This document shows, in pieces, positions 26,185-37,619 of a DNA stretch of 64,000 nucleotides. The notes under the pieces are model-generated. The model was not told where the DNA came from. It saw nothing but the letters and a program-made list of their open reading frames with translations, and did not search any database. The stretch comes from Sipunculus nudus (taxonomy: Eukaryota; Annelida; Sipuncula; Golfingiida; Sipunculidae), in assembly GCA_026874595.1 (NCBI GenBank), contig CM049314.1, positions 2,567,318 to 2,631,317 on the forward strand. Reading direction: 5' to 3'. Position 1 is the first letter of the stretch, and each line of letters begins with the position of its first letter. A program made the position numbers and the translations under genes.

Positions 26185-27363
26185 GTGGAACCAAAACAAG
26201 ACGCCAGCTCTCAGAGCGGCGTAAATGATCAAGATGCTAGCTCTATGTGCGGCGTAATTACACAGAATGAAACAGAACAAGCCCCAACAATGGCGCATAG
26301 ATCGGAAAACGATTCGCGACGCCATGTTGGAAATGCCAGGTTTGATCCAGGTACGGAAGCCATCATCGCAGCCTTCCAATCTTTTAAAGATTCCACAGAG
26401 GCTAAACACAATTAAAGGAATGCAAGTAGAAATGTCGTTGCTAAAACGCCAAACGTCTCACTATAATTCTGGAACAGTCGCTGAGGCCGATAAAGAGTCA
26501 CAAGAGGGCACTTCCGGGACAAACGAGGACCAAAACAACATGGGACTTTCAAATAGAAACGGTGACCGTCAAGCGGATATCGATGATCTTCTGCACTTGA
26601 ACGACGATGACAGTGATGTAGATAATGATGAAATGGACTTTCTTGACCAGATCGAATCGCAACTTCAAAAACAAGAATCGGTAGGACCTGATGTCACTCC
26701 TAAACTAGCGGACTTGTTGAACAAAATATGTCGGCCGACTACAACGGACACCGTCGCGAAAGAGAAGCTTGAAAGCACGCTTATTCCAGGGAATGTAAGT
26801 AACCTCACAGTGCCAAGGGTTAATATAGAGAGATTTGGACAAAGCTTAGGAATGATACAAAACTATGTGACAACAGGATGCAAAGAGCACAAACAGGAAT
26901 AGTGAAAGGTATGTGCCCTTTGATATCGGTGACAGATACTTTGCTGAAAGCTAGACAAGAGCATAGACCACTTAATGAGAAAGACTGTGCCTTAATGATA
27001 ACACAACTTTTTGACGGGATGACAATGTTTGCTCACGCAAATCAGGAGCTGAGTCTTAGACGAAGGGAACTTATCAGGGGAGACTTGCATGGACAGTACA
27101 AGGATTTATGTAAGCCAGACGTGCCTGTGACAGGACTGCTATTTTGGGACAATCTCTCACAAACCATGCAACAAATTCAAGACACTCGTAATGTCAGCAG
27201 ACGACTTGTGGGACACACACAGTTCAGGACAAGCTCTGACAGAGACCCCAGTAAGAAAGGGAAGACACCAGTGAACAGGCCTTTTTTAGGGTTCAAGGCT
27301 CGCCAGAACCAGCCACAGAGAGGCGGCAAGGCGAGCCATCGTCACAAACCATACTGGAAGTGA
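26185..27363 (+). pseudogene. DIRS gag-like region, frameshifted
   Basis: The coding track moves from frame 1 (to about 26412) to frame 2 (to 26902) and back to frame 1 (26878-27363), so at least two frameshifts exist (near 26410 and 26890). The product is acidic in the middle (Asp runs at about 26600-26640). It ends in a basic tail rich in Arg, Gln and Lys just before the RT frame. The position upstream of RT and the basic C-terminus fit a DIRS gag. The overlap with the RT frame at 27360-27363 suggests the original ORFs overlapped. Confidence 0.7.
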
Positions 27364-29528
27364 ACTCAAATTTGACAACAACTAAGGCAAGTGCACTATC
27401 AAATGTTACAAATGAGACTAGTCAAGATGTACCTCAAACACAGTTTAACAATGATAAAGCATTCTTGAACCCCAATCCTTCATATGTCAAATGTGATAAA
27501 GTTGGTGGCAGGCTAAAGATTTTCACAGAGAATTGGGAAAATTTAACATCTGATAAATTCATTTTAAAGATAGTGAAAGGCATGGAGTAGGAGTTTGTAA
27601 ATCATACCATGCCAGAACAGCATTTCATTCCAAGACCCATTAAGTTCAATGATTTAGAGACAGAGATCATCAATAAGGAAATTGCCTTACTGTTAGAAAA
27701 AGGGGTAATCAAAAATGCTGTACCTGCTCCAGACACTGTTTTTTTTCAAATATCTTCATTAGAGAGAAGAGAGATGGGTCACATAGGGTCATACTTAACC
27801 TGAAATCTCTTAATGAATCAATTGAGTACCATCACTTTAAAATGGAATCCTTCCAAAATGCGGTAGACTTAGTTTCCCCAGGATGTTTTATGGCCTCAGT
27901 TGATCTCAAGGACGCTTATTATAGCGTACCTATTCATCAGGACCACCAAAGGTTTCTCACTTTTTTGTGGCAAGATCAAGCCTACCAGTTTACTTGCTTG
28001 CCCAATGGACTCGCATCCGGGCCTAGGATGTTCACAAAATTGATGAAACCTGTTTACTCTTTTCTCAGAAAACAGAGCCATATTAATGGAGCTTACATTG
28101 ATGATTCCTTTCTGATTGGGGAAAGTTTTTCGGATTGCAAAAGAAATGTGAATGAAACACTAAACTTTTTAAGGATTTAGGTTTCATAATTCATACAGAC
28201 AAATCAGTATTAGAAGCATGCACAGAAATCAAATTTCTTGGGTTCATACTCAACTCGAACACTATGACAATTTCGCTGACCAAAGATAAGGCAGATAATT
28301 TGGCCAAACAGTGTAAAATACTGATAAACAAGCCAGAAACTACTATTAGACATGTGGCAGAAATACTTGGGTATTTAGTGTCATGTTGTGCTGCTGCTAG
28401 CACCGGACCACTCAGGTGCAAGTGCTTAGAATTGGAGAAAACAAACGCCCTTAAATCTAATAAAGGGAATTTTGATGCCATTATGACAGTGTCTGAGGCA
28501 GCCAAACAGGACTTACATTGGTGGGTTGAACATGCACATTCAATTCATAAACCAATGAGACCTACCGAACCAGACTTACTCCTTAGAACAGATGCCAGCA
28601 ATTCAGGCTTGGGGGAGTCTTAGGGGATCATGATACCCATGGAACATGGAATAGCTGGGAGAGGGATCCACACATAAATTACCTTGAACTTCTGGCGGTG
28701 TTCCTAGCCTTACAGTCTTTATGTAAACCTTTAAAAGGGGTACACATAAGAGTCCAGATAGATAACACCACCGCTGTTGCTTATATTAACAAACAAGGAG
28801 GAAATAAACCAAACCTTTTCAAGCTGACCAGAAAGATCTTGGATTGGTGCCTTGCAAGAAATATCTGGATTTCAGCAACACACATCCCTGGGGTGGCTAA
28901 CCTCGAGGCTGACACATTGTCACGTCAACACAATTCAGATGCGGAATGGCAATTAGACACAGATATTTTTACAAAACTTTTAGACATCTGGGGTAGGTTA
29001 GACATAGATTTGTTTGCATCAAGAATAAATTATCAAATCAAACCTTACATCTCATGGAAGCCAGACCCAGAAGCTTTAGCAGTAGATGCTTTTTCTGTAA
29101 AATGGTCCTCATATATGTTTTATGCCTTCCCAACATTTAGCATACTGACCCAAGTGCTCAAGAAAATCAAACAGGAGCATGCAACCGGACTGGTCATGTT
29201 ACCATGGTGGACAACTCAGCCCTGGTTCCCCAGAGCAATGCGCATGTTGATAGACAACCCGAGAATCCTCCCTCCCAGTCGAATAGCACTAAGGCTCCCA
29301 CAGGACAAAGGGAGAACATACAGAATGACAAAGATGAGACTGTTAGCATGCCACTTATCAGGAAATCCCTTGAGAAACACAAATTTTCTGAAAGAACACC
29401 AGAAATTATACTCCAGTCCTGGCGAAAAACCACAAACAAGCAGTAACAAACATACTTACAGAGATGGGAACGGTACTGTCGTGAAAGGGACTTGGATCCA
29501 ATTTGTCCAGCTATTGGGAAGGCAGTAG
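27360..29528 (+). pseudogene. DIRS reverse transcriptase / RNase H with C-terminal extension, broken
   Basis: RT motifs are readable in order: RDGSHRVILNLKSLN (about 27772-27816), SVDLKDAYYSVP (27897 on), the FTCLPNGLASGP block, and the catalytic YIDD at 28094-28105. The RNase H region shows a TDASNSGLG core (about 28590) and IDNTTAVAYINKQGG (28760 on). An extension follows with DLFASR and SWKPDPEALAVDAFS, typical of DIRS after RNase H. Damage: in-frame TAG at 27588, frameshift at the T-run near 27740, frameshift near 28168, and another near 28613 within a G-run. The last part overlaps the recombinase frame, as in other DIRS elements. Confidence 0.9.
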
Positions 29529-30304
29529 ATTTTTTTACTTTACTTTATGACCAGAAATTGGGCTACAGTGCAACTAACACAGCGAGGTCTGCACTATCAG
29601 CTGTACTGCAACTGCCTGAGGGAGTGTCTTTCGGAAGTCACCCCATGGTTACCAGATTTATTAAGGGGGTAATTCAATTACGGCCTGCTCTTCCGAAAAC
29701 TTTGGTCACATCGGATACAGAAGTTGTGTTAAATCACATGAGAAAAATGGGTCGAGTAAAATCACTCACACTTAAACAACTGTCATAAAAATTGCTGACA
29801 CCCCTAGCATTACTGACGGGACAGAGAGGCCAGTTCTTACACCTTATTTTTCTGGACAATCTAACTGTCTCCTCATCACATGTCAAAATTCGCATGGGGG
29901 ACCTGGTAAAACAGTCTTCACCAAGAAATCACCAGTCTGAAATTACATTAAAAGCATATGCACCAGACAAAAGACTGTGTATAGTGACAGTGATAAAAGA
30001 ATACATAGAAAGGACTAAAACCCTGAGAGGAAGTGAGAAAAAACTGTTCATTAAACTTAATGGACAACATAGTGGTGTTTCTAGAGACACTATTTCTAGA
30101 TGGCTCAAAGATGCACTCAGTGAAGCTGGCATAGACATGACCATCTTTACACCACACAGCACAAGAGCTGCGGCTACTACATCAGCAGCAAACCAAAATC
30201 ACGTGCCTCTTGATACTATACTTAAAACAGCTGGCTGGTCGTCTCAATCAACGTTTACAAAATATTATAATAAACCTGTGACTGCTACTAGTAACCTAAA
30301 TTGA
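29204..30304 (+). pseudogene. DIRS tyrosine recombinase with two in-frame stops
   Basis: Frame 2 carries the recombinase, probably from the ATG at 29348. The catalytic signature is visible: Arg in TGQRGQ (about 29820), HSTR (about 30155-30166), Trp in AGWSSQ, and the Tyr nucleophile in FTKYYNK (about 30260). The N-terminal core-binding part is at about 29350-29700. Stops TAA at 29444-29446 and 29786-29788 break an otherwise continuous frame. The enzyme would integrate the circular DNA copy by strand exchange without target duplication. The 3' end of the gene abuts the internal complementary region. Confidence 0.9.
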
Positions 30305-30323
30305 TACACATGCACTCTAAAAC

Positions 30324-30440
30324 TCTCACATGATCTCTCCCAAAACGAGAGGTGAGACAGAATTCCAAAATTAAACGAGACTTACCAGTTGAAGTTTGAT
30401 GAGAATTCTGTCGATCCTTGAGTCTGCAGAGATCACGTGC
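30324..30440. repeat. DIRS internal complementary region (circular-junction template)
   Basis: 30324-30362 is the reverse complement of the left terminus. Immediately after it, 30363-30439 is the perfect reverse complement of the right terminus (30539-30615). The region is therefore a complement of right end joined to left end, which is the defining DIRS device thought to template the circle junction. Confidence 0.9.
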
Positions 30441-30503
30441 CCTCCCTGCATGATCACAGCAGGACAGTTCTCCCAACCCGAAATTAGCATGTGTATCTCT
30501 GAA

Positions 30504-30614
30504 GATTGCCTCATGGGAACAGTGGACTTGCGCTCTCTCACGTGATCTCTGCAGACTCAAGGATCGACAGAATTCTCATCAAACTTCAACTGGTAAGTCT
30601 CGTTTAATTTTGGA
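30504..30614. repeat. DIRS right terminus
   Basis: 30504-30551 is complementary to 25880-25925. 30539-30615 forms a 77-bp perfect inverted repeat with 30363-30439, separated by about 99 bases. The element ends near 30614; LINE ORF1 sequence resumes directly. Confidence 0.85.
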
Positions 30615-31690
30615 AGCAAACGATATATCAGGTGATGAGCATGATGAGATGAATGATGTAAATGATAGAGTCAGTGTCGTTCCGGCCGAGAGCCACCGTG
30701 ACATACGTAAATTATGTGAAAATGTGTTACGTCAAATGAGAGAAGACCGTGACATGCTTCTTGATGAGACGCGTAAGCTCACAGAAGAGAATATCAAGTT
30801 ATGTCAAATGGTGACAGACATGAAGGCGGACAGAGAAACGTCTGTTCATAGACGGCTGCAGGGTATGACAAAACGTATTGATGGACTGAACACAGACTGT
30901 TCCTCACATGTCGGGTCTTATAAATCGTTGGAGGGACGATGCACATATATTGAGTCACGCATGTTAATTCTTGATAACCGTGTCTCTTCATTAGAAAGAG
31001 AATTCTCTTTGCGACAGCCAATAGGGGGCGCCCCAGTCACTTATAAAGACCTCGCTTTCCGTCCTGTCTCTCAAGACTTGTCTGGTTCTTTTAGAATTTC
31101 CGTAGAGTGTCCTTCACAATCAACAAATCCCAATGCAAACTTTGAATTTCCTCCTTTGCCAAAACGAAATAAAGATCGAGAAAGTAAAAAGAGAGATAGA
31201 AATACAGAATCTTTTAGTAACACAAAACAAAAAGATCCGAAACATCTTAAGAAAATGCCATCAGAAAAGTCTATAGAGACAGGAAATGAGGTGCGTGGTA
31301 GGGTATCTAGTGTTGGTGAGCCTATTGAGATAAACTCCAATAGTTCATAGGCTGAGGAAGATAATAATCTGGAGAGGGCAAAGAAAGTGTAAATGACAAA
31401 GAATCTTGGAGGGCTATGTTGTGGTTAAAAACAGAAAACCGAAAAGCTCATATTATGTTGGCAACATAAAAATTAAACGGTCTGCTTCTTTTACTAGAGA
31501 ACTGATCATCAAACATGTTAAAGCAAAAGATATAGATGTTGATCAGTGTAGAGTGTTGAAAATCATTGATTTGTCCATGTCTGTAAAACTATGTGTCACC
31601 GGAGATCACAGGTTCTCCGTACTAGATGAAGGCTTTGGGCCTGAGGGCATGTTTTGTCGAAAATGGACCACTCAAAATAGTTCTGTCATA
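30615..31690 (+). pseudogene. LINE ORF1, 3' half (coiled coil plus RRM-like end)
   Basis: The frame open to 31350 encodes a charged coiled coil (about 30680-31010) and a basic Lys/Arg/Glu stretch (about 31140-31260). A frameshift/stop near 31348-31390 leads into the frame from 31406, with a YYVGNI start, hydrophobic strands and an EGMFCRKW end near 31665. That segment resembles the nucleic-acid-binding C-terminal module of LINE ORF1 proteins. ORF1 proteins coat LINE RNA. The 5' half lies beyond the DIRS insertion at 25372-25855. Confidence 0.55.
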
Positions 31691-31793
31691 GCAGAAAGAA
31701 ATCGCTTAACCTTATCTGAAAGTAAGATTATTTCATGTTTGCTTCATTTACTGTTTTTGTTGCATACTTTGTCTCACATTATTTTGTATTTTT

Positions 31794-32279
31794 ATGAATG
31801 ATAATTTTCATAATTATCAAACTATCTGGCATGATGCTATGATAACTAAGTGTTCTGGTAGTAGGTTTTTACGAATTCATTCTGGATTTGGTAAAAAAAA
31901 ACATATTTTGATTGAAGGAATTAGGTCCTGTGCACATTATAGGAAAAAGATTTGTGATATGGTACGGTTATTGTCCCTAGTTAATAATGGTGTGAGTCTT
32001 TTATGCAATTTTTGCAATACTTTTCAGAATATTTTATGTCACCTTTTGAATAATTGTCCATATCTTTATAATTAATGCAATCAGTTATTGGAAAATTTAT
32101 TTGATCGCTATAATTGGTCTACAGCTATGGCATTGCACAATATGAACGGCTCTGATTTAGTTGATGTGTGTTTTGGATATCAGTGTAGTCTTTTTGAAGA
32201 CCACAATGCATATATTGATTTTATATTGATAATTGCTGACTCTGTGCAACATTTAATAAGAGCTACTATTTCGTTATGA
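31794..32279 (+). pseudogene. LINE ORF2 C-terminal remnant
   Basis: Two open stretches in one frame, 31794-32072 and 32076-32279, are separated by TAA at 32073-32075. The first contains a Cys-x2-Cys ... His-x4/5-Cys arrangement (LCNFCN..CHLLNNC), like the zinc-binding tail after the reverse transcriptase in many LINEs. Endonuclease and RT motifs are absent between this and ORF1, so the bulk of ORF2 has been deleted. It could alternatively be a separate 5'-truncated LINE. Confidence 0.5.
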
Positions 32280-32489
32280 CATAATGTGGTATTATATTGC
32301 CTCTCTATATGAAGCCATTGGGCTAGGTTGTCTCTGGCTAATCTTATGAGTAATATTGCAACGATATACGTGATTTCACCGCATAAACTATTTATGCAGC
32401 TTATTATTACCTTTTTTGTATTATTTAGTTATTAATAGTTATATGTTATATTTGATTAATTTCCGTAATGATTGTACTCTTTTAGTAAA

Positions 32490-32523
32490 AAAGGAGGAAA
32501 TAAAGATTCAATCAATCAATCAA
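32490..32523 (+). repeat. LINE 3' tail, AATAAA plus (ATCA)n
   Basis: GGAGGAAATAAAGATTC is followed by four ATCA-type repeats. This is the kind of 3' terminus found in CR1/L2-like LINEs. A similar tail occurs at 52405-52432. Confidence 0.75.
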
Positions 32524-32528
32524 TGTTC

Positions 32529-32705
32529 ATTGTGATGCTTCCCTAATACTATAAATAGTTATTTTCCTGAACTTGAATGTGTGTATTGCCTTTAATGTGG
32601 TGTTCCATTTTCCTGTCGAGATGTACCTGATTTTTATTGTGATGCTTCCCTAATACTATAAATAGTTATTTTCCTGAACCTGAATGTGTTTATTGGCTTT
32701 AATGA
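32529..32705 (+). repeat. tandem pair of a ~70-bp repeat, 107-bp period
   Basis: ATTGTGATGCTTCCCTAATA begins at 32529 and again at 32636. Each copy ends near a CTTTAATG block. The same sequence, with its TTCCATTTTCC spacer, occurs inverted at 36221-36316, so it is a dispersed element locally tandem here. Confidence 0.85.
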
Positions 32706-32709
32706 TAAT

Positions 32710-35700
32710 CAGAGCCCTCTCTGAACAATATTTAAAAACAGTATTAATCATAAATAATAATTATGTGAATTTTCTAATAGACAGAAAATCAATCCGTTAT
32801 GCCTATCAATCTGAAACATTGTGATGAAGTTGTCCACAAAATGGAAGACCAAGTATTAACAGTATACGTACTGTGAAGCTTAGTTCATTGAAGCTGTATA
32901 CAGGTAAGTAGCGTCTTGTACCACAATATCAACACAAGGTTTCAAGTCATGTCAAAAGGAGAAAGAACAGGAAGGCATGTGCCACTGTTTCAATTATTAT
33001 ACAAAATAAATAATTACGGCATATACAGCTTAATAACATTATTTGGTGTTGCTTGTTTTTTATGTATGTATTGATTTGATTTTTCATATTTTTGATACGA
33101 TTATATTATGACGGAGGCATTAGTTACTTTGTTATATTGTAATGCCTTACCATGTCGCTTTCAGATTTTCTTGCAAGGAAATGTACTTAAAGGTTTAAAT
33201 TGTAAACAAATCACAGACCCATATACCGGACACAGTCTAAGGTCACTGATACCATTGAGAAGACTACTTAATCTACAATCTCTGACGTCTGCATCCAAGT
33301 GTAGTATATATTTTTGTCCTATATATTTAATTTATTTCGGTTCAACTCAGCTTCTGTAAAATGGTGCTGTAGACATATAAAACAGGCATTTGATTTCCCC
33401 TGTTCATGGCACCTTTTCAAAAGAAATGGGTTGTATATATATCATCCATGACAATTCGAGAGGACTCATCCTCTAGCTTCTATGCTTTTCAGTCTTCCAG
33501 TATTCGTTATTTATGATGAGGCATTCTGCAATTTCAGTGCCTACTTCTGATATTATAAAACGAAAGACCATGGATATCATACTGCCTTTAGAAGATAGAG
33601 TAAAACAAATCAGTCATTCGCGTTTATACTCTTTATTAAGAGAGAGACTTTAAGGCCTATAACCGCTGAACGATTCAACATGAATGGCGGAGTTGTCATT
33701 TGAATCATGTCTACAGCGAGATTAAAATGCCTGCTAACAATTTGGTAAAATATCCCTACCCTTTAAAGTACAAATAAGCGTGAGCATGACACAAATTCAT
33801 TTCGTTCAATTAATTATGTACACCCGCCTTCCTATGCCAGTTCTCAAAATACGTGTTTTTATGTTAGATCAATCATATTTCAGTCATTACTTCTGGAATT
33901 ATAAATTTCAACGACCATGCATTTTTTCGTCAAGTTAATGAAAAATGAAAATCTACCGGAGAGGTCGAGGTTATGGAACCCCCTATCTAAATACAATGCT
34001 CAATCATTCAAGGCTATGTATACAAGCAGGAAGTTAAAGCCTGACATTTTTAAAGCATTCGAATCGACTGTCAGGAAACATAGTTCAGAATCCGTTTCCT
34101 AGTTTATGGTGTAGTTTAATATTATTTAACATATAGGTGATATAAAAAATGCCAGTGTTTCTTCACAGTCCCTACACAAACATCGGCTAATATGCACACA
34201 ATGGCTTCTGGGGAGTACTCAATCTGACATATTTTGATCCTATCGTGAAGTATCATTACATTTTTTTATTCAAAATAATATTCAATTCTAATAAAATTAC
34301 TTAAATCAAATAATATATATGGTCACTGCCGGAATTTCATCTTTGTCTAATCAGTAAAATGTTACAAACAGGTCAGTCAATGGTCTTGTCAATGCCAACA
34401 CGTTTAAACATTCAGTTAGGTTTATTTTTTTTAATGGGAACTGAAATTTTCCTGAATATTTAGAGAAACTTTCTACTTTATAATACTGGCAGCGTTAATG
34501 CTGCATTAGGTCTCAGCTCGATCCATGTACCAGAATCGAGGTGTCACTGTGGTCTATGTCTTCAATAATATTAAATGTATTTATCAAAAGTGAATCACCA
34601 TTTTTTACTTGAACGACGTTCAACGTGATCAACATAATAAGGTTCTTTATTAAGAAATATTCGGTGTTAAGAGATAATATTTTTGTTCTAGGAGGGAAAA
34701 GACCATCGTCAGTCATAGGTACTAAGAGAAAAGTGCAAATTTCTGAATATGATGAAAGTTTGTCCAACTTGCATGCACAATTGTGACTTATTTTAGCCGC
34801 TTATGTTCTGGTTATCTGAGCTCAAATATAATGCAGGCATCCAGTTGGTGAAAGCTGGATCATTAACTCTCAGCAAAAATGAATAAAGTTCCTTGGTTCA
34901 CGGACAACACATCAAATGTTTACCAGGATCCATCACTGCTGATCCTTGTTAGTGGTAGAGGTTTGCGTGTTATTTTCAATTCTTTTTATATACACTTTAT
35001 ACGAATTGATACTTTAAAATAGTAAACGAATAGATAATGTGCAATAAAGACAGACGCTTCAATATAAGGTATTACACAAGGTACATTACCCCGTTTTGAA
35101 ATTGGCCAAAGGATGACACAATATGACAGACAGGATTAACAAGGTATTAAACTATATAATAAAGGTATAAAATATAACAATAAAGCAGTATAAGCTAGAT
35201 TAATAATTATCCATGATAATTTAGACTTGCCTAGAAATGGCGGTGGATACTTTTCCTTATTACTTATTTTACAGGCCTGGTGCACTGGGCAAGGACTTTT
35301 CAGGAATCCCAAAGTAATTGAATTATCTGGTTATAAAGGACAAATCAGGTCATGAGGACAAAAACCTCAAAAAATTTCAGGGGGGGGGGGGGGGTTAACA
35401 AAACACGGGTTAGTGCTTAAACTTGGAGAAAGTTTAATATCTTTATACACTTTTATAATCAAACTGATCTGGATTGAAAGTTTACTGGTGTTTGTATCCT
35501 TAGTTTCATAACAAAAACTATTTATGGTATATGGGAAGCATAACGGTGCGGTACATCGTTATAGGAACACACAACACCTCGTATACATGTTATAGAAAGG
35601 GTGATAAAAAAGAATAACTATTTATCATTAATTGATGTCTGCATAATTTTATTTTTTAAATGTTTTCAGGAATGACAAGTGCTGATATATTAATCAACTA

Positions 35701-35844
35701 GAACTTCAAAAATGTCAAAATGTCTTGTTAAATCAGCAACAGCGAAAAGTTTGAATAAAAATCTGTGAAATCTCTTCAGGATGCTTTATTAATATCATAA
35801 TTTCTTCATCTCCAAAAATCATGTAAAAATATATATGATTATAT
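32710..35844. other. non-coding stretch, nothing recognised
   Basis: This is AT-rich with scattered short frames (33108-33359, 33917-34102, 34513-34767) that show no domain and no splice-supported structure. A 15-base G run lies at 35380-35394. Confidence 0.5.
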
Positions 35845-36150
35845 CTATGAGTGACTTTTTTCCCGACTGTTTCAAATACAAATGAGTTTATTTGAATTAA
35901 ATATGTCAAATATTAAGCGAGCTGTAAGCATTTACATACCCCTACCCCCCTTATCAATGGTACTTGTCCGCGAGTGCCGTGCGTAATGACGCGGTTGTCT
36001 TTAATTGGCTTAAAAGGGTAATGTATCCCACAATAATCAGTGTTAACATATTAATTCATTAACATTACATATTTGGGGGTCTAAAAATATCTATGTCATA
36101 AAATCCCAGAGGGGGTGCACGGTGACCCTTCTTATGTTATGGATTAAATA
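35845..36150 (+). repeat. dispersed ~300-bp repeat, copy 2
   Basis: It matches copies at 24264-24565 (inverted) and 36600-36906. It is the most diverged copy at its far end, where CTTCTTATGTTATGGATTAA replaces the CTCCTCCTAGCCAATGGACT of the third copy. Confidence 0.82.
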
Positions 36151-36220
36151 TGATCATTTTTGTATAATTATTATATATTAAAAATGGCTCAAGAAAGGGT
36201 TTCCATTATTTTCAAAACCA

Positions 36221-36316
36221 ATAAACAACTTCAGGTTCAGACAAATAACAATTCATAATATTAAAGAAGCATCACAGTGGAAATCAATGCATCTGGAGAG
36301 GAAAATGGAACACCAC
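36221..36316 (-). repeat. inverted copy of the 107-bp-period repeat
   Basis: Its reverse complement reads through the GGTGTTCCATTTTCCT..., TGTGATGCTTC.., and CTGAACCTGAA blocks found at 32598-32690. It lies between copies 2 and 3 of the 300-bp repeat. Confidence 0.8.
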
Positions 36317-36599
36317 ATCCTTCTGATAAACAAGGGATATCATAAAATAGAATTAATAATTGGTCATTCATTGCAGGTGTATATGGTCAAATATTCAAAA
36401 TTTTATCAACAGAATTTGTAAGAATGTCAGGAACTAATCTATTAATGCAATAGAAATTCAGAAATACAAAATCTTCTCGATAATAAACAGTTTTGAGAAA
36501 AATGAAAGAAAAGGCTGTTAAGTTCAATTTTCTTTTAAGATATTTAAAATGTATAGTAATTAATTGCTTTATCAACAAAAATACATAATACAATCATAT

Positions 36600-36904
36600 G
36601 ATAATCCTTGTCAGTGACTTTTCCCTACTATTTGCAAACACAATGCAGTTTATCTAAACTGAATATGTCAAATATTAAGCGAGTTATAAGCATTTACATA
36701 CCCCTACCCCCTTATCAAGGCTACCTGTCCGCGGGTGCCGTGCGTAAAGACGCGGTTGCCTTAAAATGGCCTAAACGGGTAGTGTATCCCAAAATAATCA
36801 ATGTTTACATCTTGATTCATGAATTGGACATACTTAGCGATCTAAAATTACCAATGCCATAAAATCCCAGAGGGGGTGCACGGTGACTCCTCCTAGCCAA
36901 TGGA

Positions 36905-36906
<2 letters not shown>
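36600..36906 (+). repeat. dispersed ~300-bp repeat, copy 3
   Basis: It is highly similar to copy 1 and 755 bases after copy 2 in the same orientation. It ends in GCCAATGGACTA directly at a (TA)n tract, just as copy 1 abuts TA/GA. The short open frame 36608-36862 lies within it and is not a gene. Confidence 0.85.

Positions 36907-36907
<1 letters not shown>

Positions 36908-36979
<72 letters not shown>
36908..36979. repeat. (TA)n microsatellite
   Basis: About 72 bases of uninterrupted TA adjoin dispersed repeat copy 3. Confidence 0.97.
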
Positions 36980-36981
<2 letters not shown>

Positions 36982-37435
36982 GAAAATTAACCTTTTCAGA
37001 AACAGGTGTAAAAAGCAATAATTGTCTTTAAATTATCCATTCATTTGTTATTCATGTCCATGAAAAAGCATATCACAGTCGTACGTGGCTTATTTTTTAT
37101 TTAGTTATATTACTTAGTTGATATATAACATTAATCATATTATAATTTATATATAACAGATAATATAATATTAATAATAATTTAATTTATGGGCAAAGGC
37201 AGCGATTAATCAGCTCTCTCAACAGTATTTAACAGTTCACCACTGTAACAGTAAGTGTTTAATAAAATAACAAATGTAATTTGTTCAAGAGATAATAATA
37301 TTCATGAATCGATGATACTTTATTCATATTTATAACATTATAAATAAAAATTTACATGTCTATGGGTATCGATTTGCGTGTGATATCACAGTATTCACAC
37401 TTGTTTTACCAAAGCTGGTGTGCAAAAACCATTGC

Positions 37436-37600
37436 CACCGCAACCCCTAATGTAATAAACGTTATAACAATAGGGGTTGCAAGTACAACTGTAATAATTA
37501 TAGCAATAGTGCACGTTATTACAATAGGGGTTATGAGAAACAGCTCGTTTGTAACCCCTAATGTTATAATTATTACAATAGGGGACGTGGTTACAATAGG
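37436..37600. repeat. cluster of quasi-palindromes with CCCCTA / TAGGGG arms
   Basis: CAACCCCTA and TAGGGGTTG (about 37439-37480) form perfect 9-nt arms. A second pair (about 37553-37583) is CCCCTA ... TAGGGG around TTATAATTATTA, and an intermediate block with GTAATAATTATAGCAATAG lies between. Motifs of the type TTATAACAATAGGGG recur in both orientations. Short frames on both strands are by-products. Confidence 0.7.
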
Positions 37601-37619
37601 TGACGTAACTACCTCGTGT

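Larger units (their letters stand above)
25856..30614 (+). mobile_element. DIRS-type tyrosine-recombinase retrotransposon, degenerate, with complete end architecture
   Basis: The element of about 4.76 kb has a left inverted terminal repeat, a gag-like region, reverse transcriptase/RNase H with the DIRS-type extension, a tyrosine recombinase, an internal complementary region and a right end. Order and termini are those of DIRS1-like elements, which copy through a circular intermediate and integrate with the recombinase instead of an integrase. No target-site duplication is evident, as expected. All coding parts carry frameshifts or stops, so this copy is not autonomous. It lies in ORF1 of a LINE. 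Confidence 0.92.
25372..32523 (+). mobile_element. degenerate non-LTR retrotransposon (LINE), interrupted by a DIRS insertion
   Basis: The parts are ORF1 5' half (25372-25855), the inserted DIRS element (25856-30614), ORF1 3' half (30615-31690), a C-terminal remnant of ORF2 (about 31794-32279) and a 3' tail with AATAAA and ATCA repeats ending near 32523. The endonuclease and most of the reverse transcriptase are missing, so the copy is internally deleted as well as split. The ATCA-type tail is typical of CR1/L2-like clades, where the 3' end is a short tandem repeat rather than poly-A. Exact clade is uncertain. Confidence 0.65.

Noticed and set aside
29194-29449. Minus-strand frames inside the DIRS element
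   Set aside because: They are antisense shadows of the RT-extension/recombinase overlap, with no domain.
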